Assembly: GCA_023957835.1 (NCBI GenBank)
Contig: JAMLGP010000001.1
Coordinates: 1,295,575 to 1,359,574 of the forward strand
From: Homoserinimonas sp.
GTDB lineage: Bacteria; Actinomycetota; Actinomycetes; Actinomycetales; Microbacteriaceae
Direction of reading: 5' to 3'
DNA: 64,000 bases
Numbering within the stretch: position 1 is the stretch's first letter; the number at the start of each line of letters is the position of its first letter. The position numbers and the translations under genes were made by a program. The notes beneath the pieces are model-generated. The model was not told where the DNA came from. It searched no databases and saw only the letters and a program-made list of their open reading frames with translations. Below, piece by piece: positions 52,852 to 62,863 of the stretch.

Positions 52852-53640
52852 TTAAATCTCTACGGCCCCCGGTTGTCCCGAGCGGCCCGCGGCCAGCCCA
52901 GCCTGATACCCCTCGGAATAGGCTTCATCCGTTCCCAGTCGGAAGAGGTCGTCTTCTGCGCCCCGAATGATCGCACGGGCTCCGGGGGCATCCAGCTCGG
53001 CCGTGAGTCGGCCGAGTCCTCGAATGACCGCAACAGGCAGCCTCCCGAACTTGCCCTTTACGAGCTCCGCCGCTGCGGCGAGCTCATCGGCGAGGGCGAT
53101 GATCGTTGCCTCCAGCCGATGCCCGCTCGGGTCGGTGGTTCCGCGCAGGTCATCCATGACCTTGATCCCGGCCGCACCAATCGCGATATCGGTCTGGCCA
53201 AGGCGCCAGGGTCTGCCGAGGGTGTCCGAGATGACGACCCCTACCCGAACTCCGTTCTTCTCCCGCAACCTCTTGCAAATCGCACGAGCGGAGGCGTCCG
53301 GATCTGCTGGAAGCAGCAGTACCGTACCTTCCGGCGTATTGCTCGAATCCACTCCCGCTGCTGCCAGAACCAGTCCGAGTCGATTCTCGACAATCCGGGT
53401 CAGACCCCCCGGGTGACGCTTGGCGGCAACGAGCCGCACTGTCTCTGCGGTAATCGCCTCTTCCCGGTCCTTCGCAGCTACCTGACGCCCCTCGGCTTTG
53501 GATACGATCTTGCTCGTTACCACAACGATGTCGCCGTCCTCGAGCGGTCCGACTGCTGCGGAAATCAATTCCGGCAGGTCATCTCCGGGCTGAATCTCCG
53601 GGATGCCCTCCACTGCCCAAACCTGAAAGCCTGCGCTCAA
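52852..53640 (-). CDS. cofE: Coenzyme F420-0:L-glutamate ligase
   Basis: This 262-residue enzyme adds glutamates to F420-0. Recognisable segments are [20 protein letters not shown]-x-[15 protein letters not shown] and A-I-G-A-A-G-I, with D-D-L-R-G. It corresponds to the N-terminal part of mycobacterial FbiB; the FMN-binding C-terminal domain of FbiB is absent. It overlaps the upstream LLM gene by four bases. cofC, cofD and the FO synthase are not in the window. Confidence 0.95.
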   Translation of the reverse strand: MSAGFQVWAVEGIPEIQPGDDLPELISAAVGPLEDGDIVVVTSKIVSKAEGRQVAAKDREEAITAETVRLVAAKRHPGGLTRIVENRLGLVLAAAGVDSSNTPEGTVLLLPADPDASARAICKRLREKNGVRVGVVISDTLGRPWRLGQTDIAIGAAGIKVMDDLRGTTDPSGHRLEATIIALADELAAAAELVKGKFGRLPVAVIRGLGRLTAELDAPGARAIIRGAEDDLFRLGTDEAYSEGYQAGLAAGRSGQPGAVEI

Positions 53641-54638
53641 TTCTTCAACCTCGGCAATACTTCGCGGCCGAATTCTTCAAGCCACTCAAGCTGATTGGGG
53701 CCGACGTTATGCAGATAGATCCGATCGAAGCCCAAATCGATGTAACTCTGGATTTGAACCAGGTGCGCGGCAGGATCATCGGAAATCAGCACCCTTCCAT
53801 CAAAGTCCTCCGGCCGAACCATTTTTGCCAGTTGCTCAAACTCGAACGGAGAACGGATGTCCGAACGCGGAAAGCGAAGGCCCCCGTTCGGCCAGTAGGT
53901 CCTGGCATTCCTGATTGCCTCATCCATTGAACTCGCCCAGCTCAGGTGCAGCCTGAGGACCTTTACCCCCGCGGGCCTGCCCGCCTCGCTCGAACCTTCG
54001 GCGAACTTCGAGAACAGTTGCGGAATTCGATCGATCGGTGCGCCGTCAATCAACAGGCCGTCGGCGCTGCGGCCGGCTCTCTTCGCTGTCACCGGTCCGG
54101 CGGTGGCGATGAGAATCGGAGGGGCGACTTTCGGCATCGTCCAGAGTCTCGTGGATTCAAGCTTGAAGTGGCGGCCGGAGTGCTTCGCGTCCCTGCCCGC
54201 GATCGAGGCGCTGAACAGCTTCTGAATCAGTTCGACCGCTTCGAACATCCGATCAATGCGCTCCGCAGTCTCCGGCCAGTAGCCTCCTGCAATGTGCTCG
54301 TCAATGGCTTCGCCGGAGCCAATCGAAAGCAAGTGCCTTCCGGGGTAGAGCGCAGCCAGAGTCGCGCTCGCCTGAGCAATCATCGCGGGATGCCACCGAT
54401 AACCCGGAACGCTCACTCCGTTGAGCAGATCGCCGCCGGTTACCTGTCCTATCGCCCCGAGTACCGACCACGCGAATGAAGCCTGTCCCTGCTCGGGAAC
54501 CCAGGGCTGAAAGCGTTCAGCAGCTATTACTCCGCTGAATCCGTGGCGCTCGGCCGCGGCCACCTGAGACATGATCTCAATGGGTTCGAATTGGTCAAGG
54601 GCAGCGGAGAAGCCAATGCTGACCTCAGTTTGCGCCAC
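53637..54638 (-). CDS. F420-dependent LLM-class oxidoreductase (TIGR03557-like)
   Basis: This 333-residue protein starts [12 protein letters not shown], then [27 protein letters not shown] and [14 protein letters not shown]. It resembles the F420-dependent glucose-6-phosphate dehydrogenase subfamily, but the sugar-phosphate region differs from true Fgd, so the substrate is open. Coupling to cofE by ATGA overlap strongly supports F420 use. Confidence 0.9.
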   Translation of the reverse strand: MAQTEVSIGFSAALDQFEPIEIMSQVAAAERHGFSGVIAAERFQPWVPEQGQASFAWSVLGAIGQVTGGDLLNGVSVPGYRWHPAMIAQASATLAALYPGRHLLSIGSGEAIDEHIAGGYWPETAERIDRMFEAVELIQKLFSASIAGRDAKHSGRHFKLESTRLWTMPKVAPPILIATAGPVTAKRAGRSADGLLIDGAPIDRIPQLFSKFAEGSSEAGRPAGVKVLRLHLSWASSMDEAIRNARTYWPNGGLRFPRSDIRSPFEFEQLAKMVRPEDFDGRVLISDDPAAHLVQIQSYIDLGFDRIYLHNVGPNQLEWLEEFGREVLPRLKN

Positions 54639-54671
54639 TGTCGTAATCTCTCTGCCGGTTCCGCCGCAGGC

Positions 54672-55037
54672 TTAGGGCTTCTGCCCCTTGCGCTTCTTTC
54701 GGTCCTGCAATTCCAGCTCAAGCTTGCGAATTCGCTCAGCCTTCTCGCTCTCTTCGATTTCGCGCTCCAGCGCAGCCAGTTCCGCCTCGGTGTCTCTGAC
54801 TACAGGGGTTGGTGACTGGGCCTTTTGCACCCTGGGCGCGGGCGGTGCGATTCGACTGTTGCCGTAGTCATGTCCGACGATGAACCAGATTATTGATCCG
54901 GCGAGAGGAATGATTATTACCAGGATGATCCAGAAGATCTTCGGGAGGTGCTTCACCGCCGAGTCATCCTTCGTGATGATGTCAACTAAAGCGCCAATCA
55001 TCAGCAAGAGAGTCAATGCAGTCAGAATCATCGGCAT
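54672..55037 (-). CDS. PLDc_N-domain membrane protein
   Basis: This 121-residue protein has two spans (about 3-20 and 32-54). The second contains K-I-F-W-I-I-L-V-I-I-I-P-L-A-G-S-I-I-W-F-I-V-G, the PLDc_N signature. A cytoplasmic coiled-coil tail rich in Glu, Arg and Lys follows. Function is unknown. TAGGAT precedes the ATG by six bases. Confidence 0.9.
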   Translation of the reverse strand: MPMILTALTLLLMIGALVDIITKDDSAVKHLPKIFWIILVIIIPLAGSIIWFIVGHDYGNSRIAPPAPRVQKAQSPTPVVRDTEAELAALEREIEESEKAERIRKLELELQDRKKRKGQKP

Positions 55038-55043
55038 GACAGC

Positions 55044-55049
55044 ATCCTA
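55044..55049 (-). promoter_or_regulatory. -10 hexamer TAGGAT, leaderless start
   Basis: TAGGAT on the minus strand ends six bases before the ATG at 55037. Confidence 0.55.
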
Positions 55050-55074
55050 GGGAATGTTTTCGAGCAAGGTCGGT

Positions 55075-55093
55075 TATACCCCCTGGGGGTATA
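55075..55093. promoter_or_regulatory. CsoR-type copper operator
   Basis: TATACCCCCTGGGGGTATA is palindromic around a single centre base and fits the CsoR box (GTATACCCC-N3-GGGGTATAC type). It ends 21 bases before the copZ start, so a copper-sensing repressor should control copZ-copA. No csoR gene is in the window. Confidence 0.82.
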
Positions 55094-55114
55094 CTTCCAT
55101 TGGAAAGGAAAACC

Positions 55115-55318
55115 ATGACCACTCAGACCTTCACAGTCACCGGAATGACCTGCCAGCACTGCGTTAACTCCGTCACCGAAGAAATCAGCCAGCTTGAAGG
55201 CGTTTCCGGTGTTGATATTGATTTAGCTTCCGGTTCAGTAAAGGTGACCGGAGACCGAGAGCTTGAGCTGGACTCAGTTCGCGCCGCGGTCGAAGAAGCC
55301 GGCTACCAGCTGGCTTAG
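55115..55318 (+). CDS. copZ: Copper chaperone, heavy-metal-associated domain
   Basis: This 67-residue ferredoxin-like metallochaperone binds Cu(I) with C13 and C16 in G-M-T-C-Q-H-C. I chose the ATG at 55115 with GGAAAGG upstream; an earlier in-frame ATG at 55100 adds five residues. It delivers copper to the CopA encoded 38 bases downstream. Confidence 0.95.
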   Translation: MTTQTFTVTGMTCQHCVNSVTEEISQLEGVSGVDIDLASGSVKVTGDRELELDSVRAAVEEAGYQLA

Positions 55319-55356
55319 GCAACAAACCACAGAGAACTACTCGAACGAAGGCAGGA

Positions 55357-57570
55357 ATGGCTGCGCCATCGAAGTCCGCCGACCTGGAGCTGGCTATCGA
55401 AGGGATGACCTGCACCTCTTGCGCATCCCGAGTCGAGCGAAAGCTCTCAAAACTCGACGGGGTCACTGCGAGCGTGAATTACGCTACGGAGAAGGCCCAC
55501 GTCGTGGTCCCTCCGGGGCTCACCACTCGGGACATAATCGCGGAGATCGAAAAGACCGGATACAAGGCGAGTATCCCCGCCCCGGATCCTTCGGAAGTTG
55601 AAGAGAAAGAACTCGCGGGTCTTCGACTTCGTCTGGTAGTCGGTGCGGTGCTTGCCCTGCCGGTGCTTGTCATTTCGATGATCCCTGTCTTGCAGTTCGA
55701 CTACTGGCAGTGGGTTTGCCTCGTGCTCACCCTCCCGGTCGTTCTTTGGTCCGGCTGGCCGTTCCACAGGGCGACGGCGATCAATCTGCGGCATCGCGCC
55801 GTGACGATGGACACTCTGATCACGGTTGGCACCGGAGCGGCCCTGCTTTGGTCGATCTATGCGCTCTTCTTTGGCACCGCCGGCCGGATCGGAATGCGGC
55901 ACGGCTTCGAGTTCTCCCTCAACTCCTCAAGCGGCAGTGGAAATGTCTACTTCGAGGTTGCTGCAGCCGTAACTGTTTTCGTTCTCGCCGGCAGGTATTT
56001 CGAGAAGCGCTCCAAGCGGCGGGCGGGAGCGGCCCTGAGATCCTTGCTGAATCTTGGAGCGAAGGATGTCGCAATCGTCAGAGACGGCAAGGAACTTCGC
56101 ATTCCGATCGACGAGCTGGCAGTTGGCGACGTATTTCTGACCCGACCGGGAGAGAAGATCGCAACCGACGGAGTGGTGGTCAGGGGCCGCTCCGCTATAG
56201 ATCAGTCGATTCTCACCGGGGAGTCCCTCCCGATCGAAGTAGCTGAGGGCGATCCGGTAGTCGGCGCGACCATAAATGCCGGGGGCAGCCTCGAGATCAG
56301 GGCCACCAGAATCGGGGCCGACACCAAGCTCTCGCAAATGGCGAAGCTGGTCGAGGATGCCCAAACCGGCAAGGCGCAGGTTCAAAGACTCGCAGACCGA
56401 ATTTCAAGCTACTTCGTGCCTGTCGTCATCTTGCTTTCGATCGCAACGCTGCTGGTCTGGGTGCTGCTTGGCCATTCGATCGAACTGGCGATGACCGCCG
56501 CTGTCGCGGTGCTCATTATCGCCTGCCCCTGCGCACTCGGACTTGCCACTCCAACTGCTCTGCTCGTTGGAACAGGCAGAGGCGCGAGCATGGGGATCCT
56601 GATCAGGGGTCCCGAAGTTCTAGAGTCGACAAGAAAGATCGACACCGTTGTTCTCGACAAGACCGGAACGGTGACCTCGGGCGAACTGCGGCTGGTTAGG
56701 GTTATGACTCTCCCCGGAGAAGTCGAAGCCGAGGTGCTTCAAATTGCCGCCGCTCTCGAGAATCTCTCCGAACATCCGATTGCCAGGACGATCGCGAGCG
56801 CAGGCGAGGACCGCGGCGCCCTCGAGAAGGCAGAAGACTTCAAATCTCAACCGGGGCTCGGTGTCACCGGAACAGTCCGCGGCGTCCAAACAGCGGTCGG
56901 TCGGCGAGACTTGCTCAACCAATTGGGGATTGAAGTTCCGGCAGGGCTCGCCGATCAATTGCAGGAGAGCGAAGCTCAGGGCCAGACCGCGGTGCTTGTC
57001 GCCTGGGCCGGCAAGGCAAGAGGAGCGCTCGCGGTAGCGGACACTATTCGGCCGAGCAGCCGCGAAGCAATTGCCAAACTTCAAAGCCTCGGCCTTGAGC
57101 CGATTCTGCTAACCGGAGACAATTCTTCAACCGCAAAGGCGGTGGCCGCAGAAGTCGGAATCGAGAAGGTAATTTCCGAAGTGTTTCCGGAAGACAAGGT
57201 AGCCGAGATCAACAGGCTCAGGTCGCAGGGTCGAGTTGTCGCCATGGTCGGTGACGGGGTCAACGATGCCGCCGCCCTTGCCGCCGCCGATCTCGGACTC
57301 GCGATGGGAACCGGGTCTGACATCGCAATTGAATCCAGTGACCTGACTCTGGTTCGTGCTGACCTGCTCGCGGCCGCCGACGCGATCCGCCTTTCAAGAA
57401 GAACACTCGCAACGATCAAGGGGAACCTGTTCTGGGCTTTCGCCTACAACGTCGCCGCAATTCCTCTTGCAGCCTTCGGACTGCTGAACCCTATGATTGC
57501 TGGCCTCGCAATGGCCTTCTCCAGCGTATTTGTGGTCAGCAACAGCCTGAGGCTTCGGAGCTTTCGATAG
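55357..57570 (+). CDS. copA: Cu(I)-exporting P1B-type ATPase
   Basis: This 737-residue efflux pump has one N-terminal metal-binding domain (C19, C22 in G-M-T-C-T-S-C) and eight spans. The T-G-E-S-L actuator motif and the ion-binding C390-P-C392 are present. Phosphorylated D434 lies in D-K-T-G-T, with S-E-H-P in the nucleotide domain and G-D-G-V-N-D-A near the end. CPC plus the H-P motif points to Cu(I)/Ag(I). It is cotranscribed with copZ. Confidence 0.96.
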   Translation: MAAPSKSADLELAIEGMTCTSCASRVERKLSKLDGVTASVNYATEKAHVVVPPGLTTRDIIAEIEKTGYKASIPAPDPSEVEEKELAGLRLRLVVGAVLALPVLVISMIPVLQFDYWQWVCLVLTLPVVLWSGWPFHRATAINLRHRAVTMDTLITVGTGAALLWSIYALFFGTAGRIGMRHGFEFSLNSSSGSGNVYFEVAAAVTVFVLAGRYFEKRSKRRAGAALRSLLNLGAKDVAIVRDGKELRIPIDELAVGDVFLTRPGEKIATDGVVVRGRSAIDQSILTGESLPIEVAEGDPVVGATINAGGSLEIRATRIGADTKLSQMAKLVEDAQTGKAQVQRLADRISSYFVPVVILLSIATLLVWVLLGHSIELAMTAAVAVLIIACPCALGLATPTALLVGTGRGASMGILIRGPEVLESTRKIDTVVLDKTGTVTSGELRLVRVMTLPGEVEAEVLQIAAALENLSEHPIARTIASAGEDRGALEKAEDFKSQPGLGVTGTVRGVQTAVGRRDLLNQLGIEVPAGLADQLQESEAQGQTAVLVAWAGKARGALAVADTIRPSSREAIAKLQSLGLEPILLTGDNSSTAKAVAAEVGIEKVISEVFPEDKVAEINRLRSQGRVVAMVGDGVNDAAALAAADLGLAMGTGSDIAIESSDLTLVRADLLAAADAIRLSRRTLATIKGNLFWAFAYNVAAIPLAAFGLLNPMIAGLAMAFSSVFVVSNSLRLRSFR

Positions 57571-57596
57571 CAGCTCCCTTACTGGCGAGCGCTCTT

Positions 57597-57628
57597 GTCC
57601 CGATCGGGACCGATCTGATTGGGGCTCA
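57597..57628. terminator. Candidate bidirectional terminator between copA and fgd
   Basis: GTCCCGATCGGGAC (57597-57610) is a perfect 14 bp palindrome and GGGCTCAGCCC follows at about 57622. Both lie in the 55-base gap between convergent genes. No long T-tract is present. Confidence 0.4.
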
Positions 57629-58651
57629 GCCCGCTAGCTTTCTGAGCCTCGGCGCCAGGTCGGTCGCGAATAGCTCCTGAAAGCGGAACTGATCCTGTCT
57701 CGGATCGTGGAAGACGAGGTGGTTGAGCCCCGCGTCGAGATACTTCCCTACCTCGGCGACGACTTCATCCGGATCCGAGCCGACGATCCAGCGGGAGGCT
57801 ATCTTCTCGATCGGCAGAGCATCCGCGGCCTGTTCCATTTCAACCGGATCGGTAATGTCGTGCTTTTGTTCCTTGCTGAGAGCAAGCGGAGCCCAAAACC
57901 TCGTGTTTTCGAGGGCTGCCTTCGGATCCGGATCGTAGGAGATCTTGATTTCGATCATCCTGTCGATCGATTCGGGATCGCGCCCTTCGGATTTGGCTCC
58001 TTCGAGCACCGCGGGAAGGAGCTCATCGGTGTAGAGATCCATCCCCTTTCCCGAGGTGCAAATGAAGCCGTCTCCGGACCGGCCGGCGTACTTCGCAACC
58101 ACCGGCCCGCCTGCCGCAATATAGATCGGAATCGGGCTTTCCGGCCGGTCATAAATCGAAGCCCCATGGGTTGAGTAATACTCGCCCTGAAAATCGACCC
58201 GCTCCTCAGTCCAGAGCTCCCGCATGAGTCTGATCGCTTCGCGAAGGCGCGCGAACCGCTCCTTGAATTCGGGCCAGTCCTGTTCTCCCGCTCCCCTGAA
58301 GCCTGTCGCAATTTCGTTTAACGCTTCGCCGGTACCCACCCCCAGAAACACCCGATCCGGGTACAGGCAGCCGAGAGTCGCAAAAGCCTGGGCAACCACC
58401 GCGGGGTTGTATCTAAAGGTCGGAGTCATCACGGATGTGCCGAGCTGGATGCTGTGAGTTCTTTCGCCGACGGCTGCGAGCCAGGCCAGCGAGAAGGGGG
58501 CGTGACCGCCGGTGTGCCTCCACGGCTGGAAATGATCGCTCACCGTCACGCTCTCGAAGCCGTGATCTTCTGCCGCAACCGCGATTTCAACCAGCTCCCG
58601 CGGGCTGAACTGCTCTGCGGAAGCTTTGAGTCCGAGTTTCAAATTTCTCAA
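57626..58651 (-). CDS. fgd: F420-dependent glucose-6-phosphate dehydrogenase
   Basis: This 341-residue enzyme oxidises glucose-6-phosphate and supplies reduced F420. It follows mycobacterial Fgd1 closely: K-L-G-x-[21 protein letters not shown] and [14 protein letters not shown]. Active-site Asp, Trp, His and Glu are therefore present. An insertion of about four residues (around G-A-G-E-Q-D-W) precedes W-P-E-F-K. The TTG at 58651 lies eight bases after the coaD stop. Confidence 0.95.
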   Translation of the reverse strand: MRNLKLGLKASAEQFSPRELVEIAVAAEDHGFESVTVSDHFQPWRHTGGHAPFSLAWLAAVGERTHSIQLGTSVMTPTFRYNPAVVAQAFATLGCLYPDRVFLGVGTGEALNEIATGFRGAGEQDWPEFKERFARLREAIRLMRELWTEERVDFQGEYYSTHGASIYDRPESPIPIYIAAGGPVVAKYAGRSGDGFICTSGKGMDLYTDELLPAVLEGAKSEGRDPESIDRMIEIKISYDPDPKAALENTRFWAPLALSKEQKHDITDPVEMEQAADALPIEKIASRWIVGSDPDEVVAEVGKYLDAGLNHLVFHDPRQDQFRFQELFATDLAPRLRKLAG

Positions 58652-58658
58652 CCTTCAA

Positions 58659-59147
58659 TCAAGCTGGCGACTTTTGCAGGTACTCTGCAACCGCCCTGGG
58701 AACGTAGGGGCTCACATCGCCTCCGAGGGAGGCCACCTGCCGCACGAGAGAACTGGAGACGTGCGCGTGCGCGGGATCGGGCAGCAGAAACACCGTCTCG
58801 ACGTGGGCCAGATTTCGATTCACTATCGCCATCGGGGTCTCGTACGCGACGTCCACCTGTGACCTGACTCCCTTTACGAGGACGCTCGCGCCGACATCCG
58901 TGCAATAGTCGACGAGCAGTCCGACGCTCCACGAGGTCACTCGAATGTTCCCCTCAATTCCGGCATCGCGAATCGCCTGCTCGATGAGTTCCACTCGCTT
59001 GGCCACCGGAAGCAGCGCGACTTTGTCGGGATTGTGGACCACGAGAACGTGAAGCTCATCGAAGAGCCCCGCCGCCCGGTCGATGACGTCAAGATGGCCG
59101 AGGGTAATCGGGTCGAATGAGCCCGGAGCCACGGCGATCCTCTGCAT
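58659..59147 (-). CDS. coaD: Phosphopantetheine adenylyltransferase
   Basis: This 162-residue nucleotidyltransferase makes dephospho-Co[13 protein letters not shown] holds the T/HxGH motif (H18), followed by V-K-G-V-R-S and the H-V-S-S-S-L-V-R loop. TAGGGT ends six bases before the ATG. It forms a unit with fgd. Confidence 0.96.
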   Translation of the reverse strand: MQRIAVAPGSFDPITLGHLDVIDRAAGLFDELHVLVVHNPDKVALLPVAKRVELIEQAIRDAGIEGNIRVTSWSVGLLVDYCTDVGASVLVKGVRSQVDVAYETPMAIVNRNLAHVETVFLLPDPAHAHVSSSLVRQVASLGGDVSPYVPRAVAEYLQKSPA

Positions 59148-59153
59148 GCTCCA

Positions 59154-59159
59154 ACCCTA
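59154..59159 (-). promoter_or_regulatory. -10 hexamer TAGGGT, leaderless start of coaD
   Basis: TAGGGT on the minus strand ends six bases before the ATG at 59147. Confidence 0.5.
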
Positions 59160-59170
59160 TCCAACCGGGC

Positions 59171-61312
59171 TCAGGACTTGGAGAGGAAGTCGCGCTCTTC
59201 CGGATCCAGGCGCCGATCGAGCGCTTGCCTGAGTGCCGGATGTCCGGCCAGTTTCGGATCTGAGGCAAGCACCGACTCTGCCGCCTTTCGGGCATCCAGG
59301 ATCAGGTCGGCGTCTTTGATGACCCTCAAGAGCTTTAGACTCGACCGGCCACCCGACTGGAGGCTGCCCAACACGTCCCCCTCCTTGCGAAGCTCGAGGT
59401 CCTTCTGGGCGAGTTCGAAGCCATCCAGGGTGGCGGCCACCGCCTCAACCCTCTCCCGGCCGAGAGTTCCCTCAGGTGCCGAAGTCACTAGCAGGCAAAG
59501 TCCTTTCGCAGAGCCACGTCCAACCCTGCCCCGAAGCTGATGCAACTGGGAGACGCCGAATCGGTCGGCATCCATAACCGCCATGACCGTGGCGTTCGGC
59601 ACGTCCACCCCTACTTCGATTACCGTCGTCGCGACGAGCACGTCGATGGCGCCTTCCGCGAAGGCCCGCATTATCGAGTCCTTCTCTTCGCTCGGCAGCC
59701 GGCCGTGCACTGCCTCGATTCGAGCGGACTTGAGAGCCGGGTTCTTCCTAAGAGCCTCGAGCGTCTCCACGACCGTCGAACTACCGCCTTCCGCGTCTTC
59801 CAGTTCGCCTTCAGAGTGCGAGGGATCAATCGCCGGACAAACCACGAAGGCCTGCCGGCCTGCGGCGACTTCTTCTGCGATCCGCTGCCAGATACGGTCG
59901 CCCCATGACGGCTTTTCAGCCAGTGGAACCACGAAACTCTCGATTCCCGCCCTCCCAGAGGGCAACTCGGCGATAGTGGAGATTTCCAGGTCACCGAAAA
60001 CCGTCATTGCCACGGTTCGCGGAATCGGCGTGGCGGTAAGCACGAGAACGTGCGGGGGTCGAGTGCCCTTGAGACGCAGCTTCTCGCGCTGCTCGACTCC
60101 GAATCGGTGCTGTTCGTCGATTACCACGAGCCCCAAATCGAAGAACTCGACGTTCTCGCTAAGCAGGGCGTGGGTTCCGACCACTATTCGGGCGTCGCCG
60201 GTTACGGTGGCGAGCGTTGCCTTTCGACGCTCCGCAACGCCCAGCCCGCCGGTAATGAGAGTCGGCCGAAGCTTTGCGCTGAGTTCGGGACCGAGAATCC
60301 TCGCGATGGATCGAAGGTGCTGGGCCGCGAGCACTTCGGTTGGGGCGAGCAGGGCGGACTGGCCGCCGCTTTCTGCAACGGTGAGCATGGCGCGCAGCGC
60401 AACCAGGGTCTTTCCGGAGCCGACCTCTCCCTGAAGCAGGCGGTTCATGGGAGCAGAGCCGGCGAGGTCTTTGGCGACTTCGAGCCCGACCTGAGTTTGC
60501 GCAGAAGTCAGCTTGAATTCCAGGCGGGCGTCGAACTGCTCCAGCAGGCCGCCGGGCGAAGAACTGCGGCTTGTGGCCTCTTGCGAGCGGATGACTGCCC
60601 GCTGTTCCAGCAGGGCCAACTGCAGCAGGAATGCCTCCTGGAATCTGAGGGAGGATCTCGCAGCCTTCCAGTCGGCATCCTCAGTCGGCCGGTGTATCTT
60701 CTCAAGAGCCGTCCGAAAATCCAGAAGGTGGCGCTGCGCTGCAACTCCCGGCGGGAGCGGATCGGCAAGGTCTCCGAGAGTGTCCAGTACAACTGCAATC
60801 GATTTTTGCAATTGCCAGCTCGCCACGGTCGAGGTTGCCGGGTAAATCGGGATTGGCGTGCTCGCCCAGGTTTTCGCATCGGTACCGTGCAGAGAGTCGT
60901 CCTCATCGAACAGCTCATAATCCGGATGCGCGAGCTGCCGGATCCCCTTGTACTCGCTCACCTTTCCGGCAAAAATCCCGCGAACACCGGGCTTCAAGTC
61001 CCGCACCCGCCACGGCTGATTGAAGAAAGTCAGGGTCAGCAGGCCGCTGCCGTCGGTGATGGTGACCTCGAGGATATTGCCCTTTCTGGAGCGCATTGAA
61101 CGCTCCTTCACCCCTAGTACCTCTGCGACCATCGTCACGTTCTCTTCCAGGGGCAAAGTAGCCAGAGCCGTGAGTTCGCCCCGATGCGCGTATCTGCGGG
61201 GGTAGTGCGCGAGCAGATCACCGACAGTCTGCAGGCCGAGTCCGCGGTTCAGAGCGGCCGAAGTTCGGCCCCCGAGCACCGTGCTCAGTCGAGCTTCCAA
61301 CTGTGAGGTCAC
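59171..61312 (-). CDS. recG: ATP-dependent DNA helicase RecG
   Basis: This 713-residue branch-migration helicase has an N-terminal wedge/OB domain (about 60-150). Motif I is L-L-Q-G-E-V-G-S-G-K-T, and the DEAD-like box is D-E-Q-H in V-I-D-E-Q-H-R-F-G-V. T-A-T-P-I-P-R-T, G-V-D-V-P-N-A and Q-L-H-Q-L-R-G-R-V-G-R complete motifs III to VI. The GTG at 61312 is chosen because the longer frame runs through the divergent rsmD gene and TACCCT lies six bases upstream. Confidence 0.95.
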   Translation of the reverse strand: MTSQLEARLSTVLGGRTSAALNRGLGLQTVGDLLAHYPRRYAHRGELTALATLPLEENVTMVAEVLGVKERSMRSRKGNILEVTITDGSGLLTLTFFNQPWRVRDLKPGVRGIFAGKVSEYKGIRQLAHPDYELFDEDDSLHGTDAKTWASTPIPIYPATSTVASWQLQKSIAVVLDTLGDLADPLPPGVAAQRHLLDFRTALEKIHRPTEDADWKAARSSLRFQEAFLLQLALLEQRAVIRSQEATSRSSSPGGLLEQFDARLEFKLTSAQTQVGLEVAKDLAGSAPMNRLLQGEVGSGKTLVALRAMLTVAESGGQSALLAPTEVLAAQHLRSIARILGPELSAKLRPTLITGGLGVAERRKATLATVTGDARIVVGTHALLSENVEFFDLGLVVIDEQHRFGVEQREKLRLKGTRPPHVLVLTATPIPRTVAMTVFGDLEISTIAELPSGRAGIESFVVPLAEKPSWGDRIWQRIAEEVAAGRQAFVVCPAIDPSHSEGELEDAEGGSSTVVETLEALRKNPALKSARIEAVHGRLPSEEKDSIMRAFAEGAIDVLVATTVIEVGVDVPNATVMAVMDADRFGVSQLHQLRGRVGRGSAKGLCLLVTSAPEGTLGRERVEAVAATLDGFELAQKDLELRKEGDVLGSLQSGGRSSLKLLRVIKDADLILDARKAAESVLASDPKLAGHPALRQALDRRLDPEERDFLSKS

Positions 61313-61318
61313 ATTGAG

Positions 61319-61328
61319 AGGGTACCTT
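61319..61328. promoter_or_regulatory. Overlapping divergent -10 elements of recG and rsmD
   Basis: On the minus strand TACCCT (61324-61319) ends six bases before the recG GTG. On the plus strand TACCTT (61323-61328) ends six bases before the rsmD GTG. They share two base pairs at the centre of GGTACC, and only 22 bases separate the two start codons. Confidence 0.6.
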
Positions 61329-61334
61329 TGCAGA

Positions 61335-61916
61335 GTGACACGGATCATCGCTGGATGGGCGGGTTCGCTCAGCCTCTCGGTGCCTGCTTCCGGCACGAGG
61401 CCAACGAGCGATCGCGTTCGGGAGGCGGTCTTTTCCATTCTTCAGTCACGAATCGCCTTTCACAGGCTGAGAGTGCTCGATCTCTACTGCGGTTCCGGCG
61501 TACTCGCTCTGGAGGCGATTTCCAGAGGTGCCGGCCGAGCAGTGCTCGTGGATTCCAGTAGCCGAGCCGCGCAAGTCTGCCGAGAGAACGCGAGGCTCGT
61601 GCTTCGAAACGCGCCCGACGCCGAAATCAGTATTGAAGTCAGAGCGAAGAAGGCCAGAGCTTTCCTTGAGGCGTCGACCGAGACCTGGGATCTGGTCTTC
61701 ATTGATCCGCCATACAGCCTGACTGAGGCCGAGCTCTCGGCGGATCTGGAATTGCTCAAGCCGTTCCTCGCAGAAGATGCGGTAGTCGTTGTCGAGCGGT
61801 CATCGAATTCTCCGGAACCGGCCTGGCCAGCGGGTCTGACCACAGTGCTCTCGCGGAAGTACGGCGACACCGCGGTCTGGTTCGCCTCGCAGAGTCAGCC
61901 TGACCAGTCGCGATAG
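61335..61916 (+). CDS. rsmD: 16S rRNA (guanine966-N2)-methyltransferase
   Basis: This 193-residue SAM methyltransferase starts T-R-I-I-A-G and has R-P-T-S-D-R-V-R-E-A-V-F-S-I-L. The SAM motif is L-D-L-Y-C-G-S-G-V-L-A-L-E-A and the catalytic motif is D-P-P-Y. I chose the GTG at 61335; the longer frame lies in recG. The last 22 bases overlap convergent thiL. Confidence 0.95.
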   Translation: MTRIIAGWAGSLSLSVPASGTRPTSDRVREAVFSILQSRIAFHRLRVLDLYCGSGVLALEAISRGAGRAVLVDSSSRAAQVCRENARLVLRNAPDAEISIEVRAKKARAFLEASTETWDLVFIDPPYSLTEAELSADLELLKPFLAEDAVVVVERSSNSPEPAWPAGLTTVLSRKYGDTAVWFASQSQPDQSR

Positions 61917-62857
61917 GGATCCCAGCCGTCTTCGGAATACGGTTCACCGTCGAGGAAGATTCCGGAACCGGCAATTACCTCCCCGACCTTGCGGAAGCCT
62001 CCCGGCAGGATCGTTCCTTCATTGAAGGTCGCAAGCAGGGAGTGGTCTTCTCCGCCTGCCAGGGCCAGTCGGACATCCTCTCCAAGGGCAGAGCCATGGA
62101 AATTTATCGCAACTCCGCTTGCCTTCGCGACTCTTGCAGCATCCTTTGCCAGCCCGTCACTCAGGTCGAGCATTGCGGTAGCTCCGGCGATAGCTGCCAG
62201 CGCGCCATCCTGAATAGGAGGCTTCGGCGCGAGCTGAGCCCGGGTTCGATCCCTCAGTCCAGATGCCTTCTCGCGATCGGGCTCACCGGCTTCGTCCACG
62301 GCCTCGCTGAACAGCAGGCGCAGAGCTCTTGCCGCCTCGCCAAGCACCCCGGACACCGCAACCGCCTGACCGACCCTGGCGCCCGATCTGAGCACCGGAG
62401 CTCTGCCCTCGAGGTCTCCAAAGGCGGTCACAGCAATCGTGAAAGTATCGGAAGCGGATAGATCCCCGCCTACTACGCCGCAGCCCGGAGCGAGCGACCT
62501 GCAGGCTGCGTCAAGGCCGTCGGCGAGTCCCTCGAGAACTGAAACTGCAGTGTCCGGCGGAACAGCCACGGCTACCACCAGTGCGGTTGGTACAGCGCCC
62601 ATTGCGGCGACGTCTGCGAGATTGCTTGCAGCGGCCTTCCAGCCGAGGTCGAAGGGAGTAGACCACTGGGTGCGAAAATCCGGGCCGCAGACCATGAGAT
62701 CGGTGGTGACCACGAATCGGCCGTCTTCGGCTTTGAGGATTGCTGCGTCATCCCCCGGCCCAAGCAGTGCGAGGTTCGAAATCGGAAGTCGGGGGAAAAT
62801 GCGCTCGAGCACCGCGCCTTCGCCAAGATCAGCGAGAGTGGGTTCGCGAGCATCCAT
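61895..62857 (-). CDS. thiL: Thiamine-monophosphate kinase
   Basis: This 320-residue enzyme phosphorylates TMP to TPP. G-P-G-D-D-A-A near the start, T-T-D-L-M-V, N-L-A-D-V-A-A-M-G-A-V-P, G-G-D-L-S-A-S and M-L-D-L-S-D-G-L-A-K-D are the Mg-ATP and substrate motifs. TAATTT ends six bases before the ATG. Confidence 0.95.
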   Translation of the reverse strand: MDAREPTLADLGEGAVLERIFPRLPISNLALLGPGDDAAILKAEDGRFVVTTDLMVCGPDFRTQWSTPFDLGWKAAASNLADVAAMGAVPTALVVAVAVPPDTAVSVLEGLADGLDAACRSLAPGCGVVGGDLSASDTFTIAVTAFGDLEGRAPVLRSGARVGQAVAVSGVLGEAARALRLLFSEAVDEAGEPDREKASGLRDRTRAQLAPKPPIQDGALAAIAGATAMLDLSDGLAKDAARVAKASGVAINFHGSALGEDVRLALAGGEDHSLLATFNEGTILPGGFRKVGEVIAGSGIFLDGEPYSEDGWDPYRDWSG

Positions 62858-62863
62858 CTCTTC

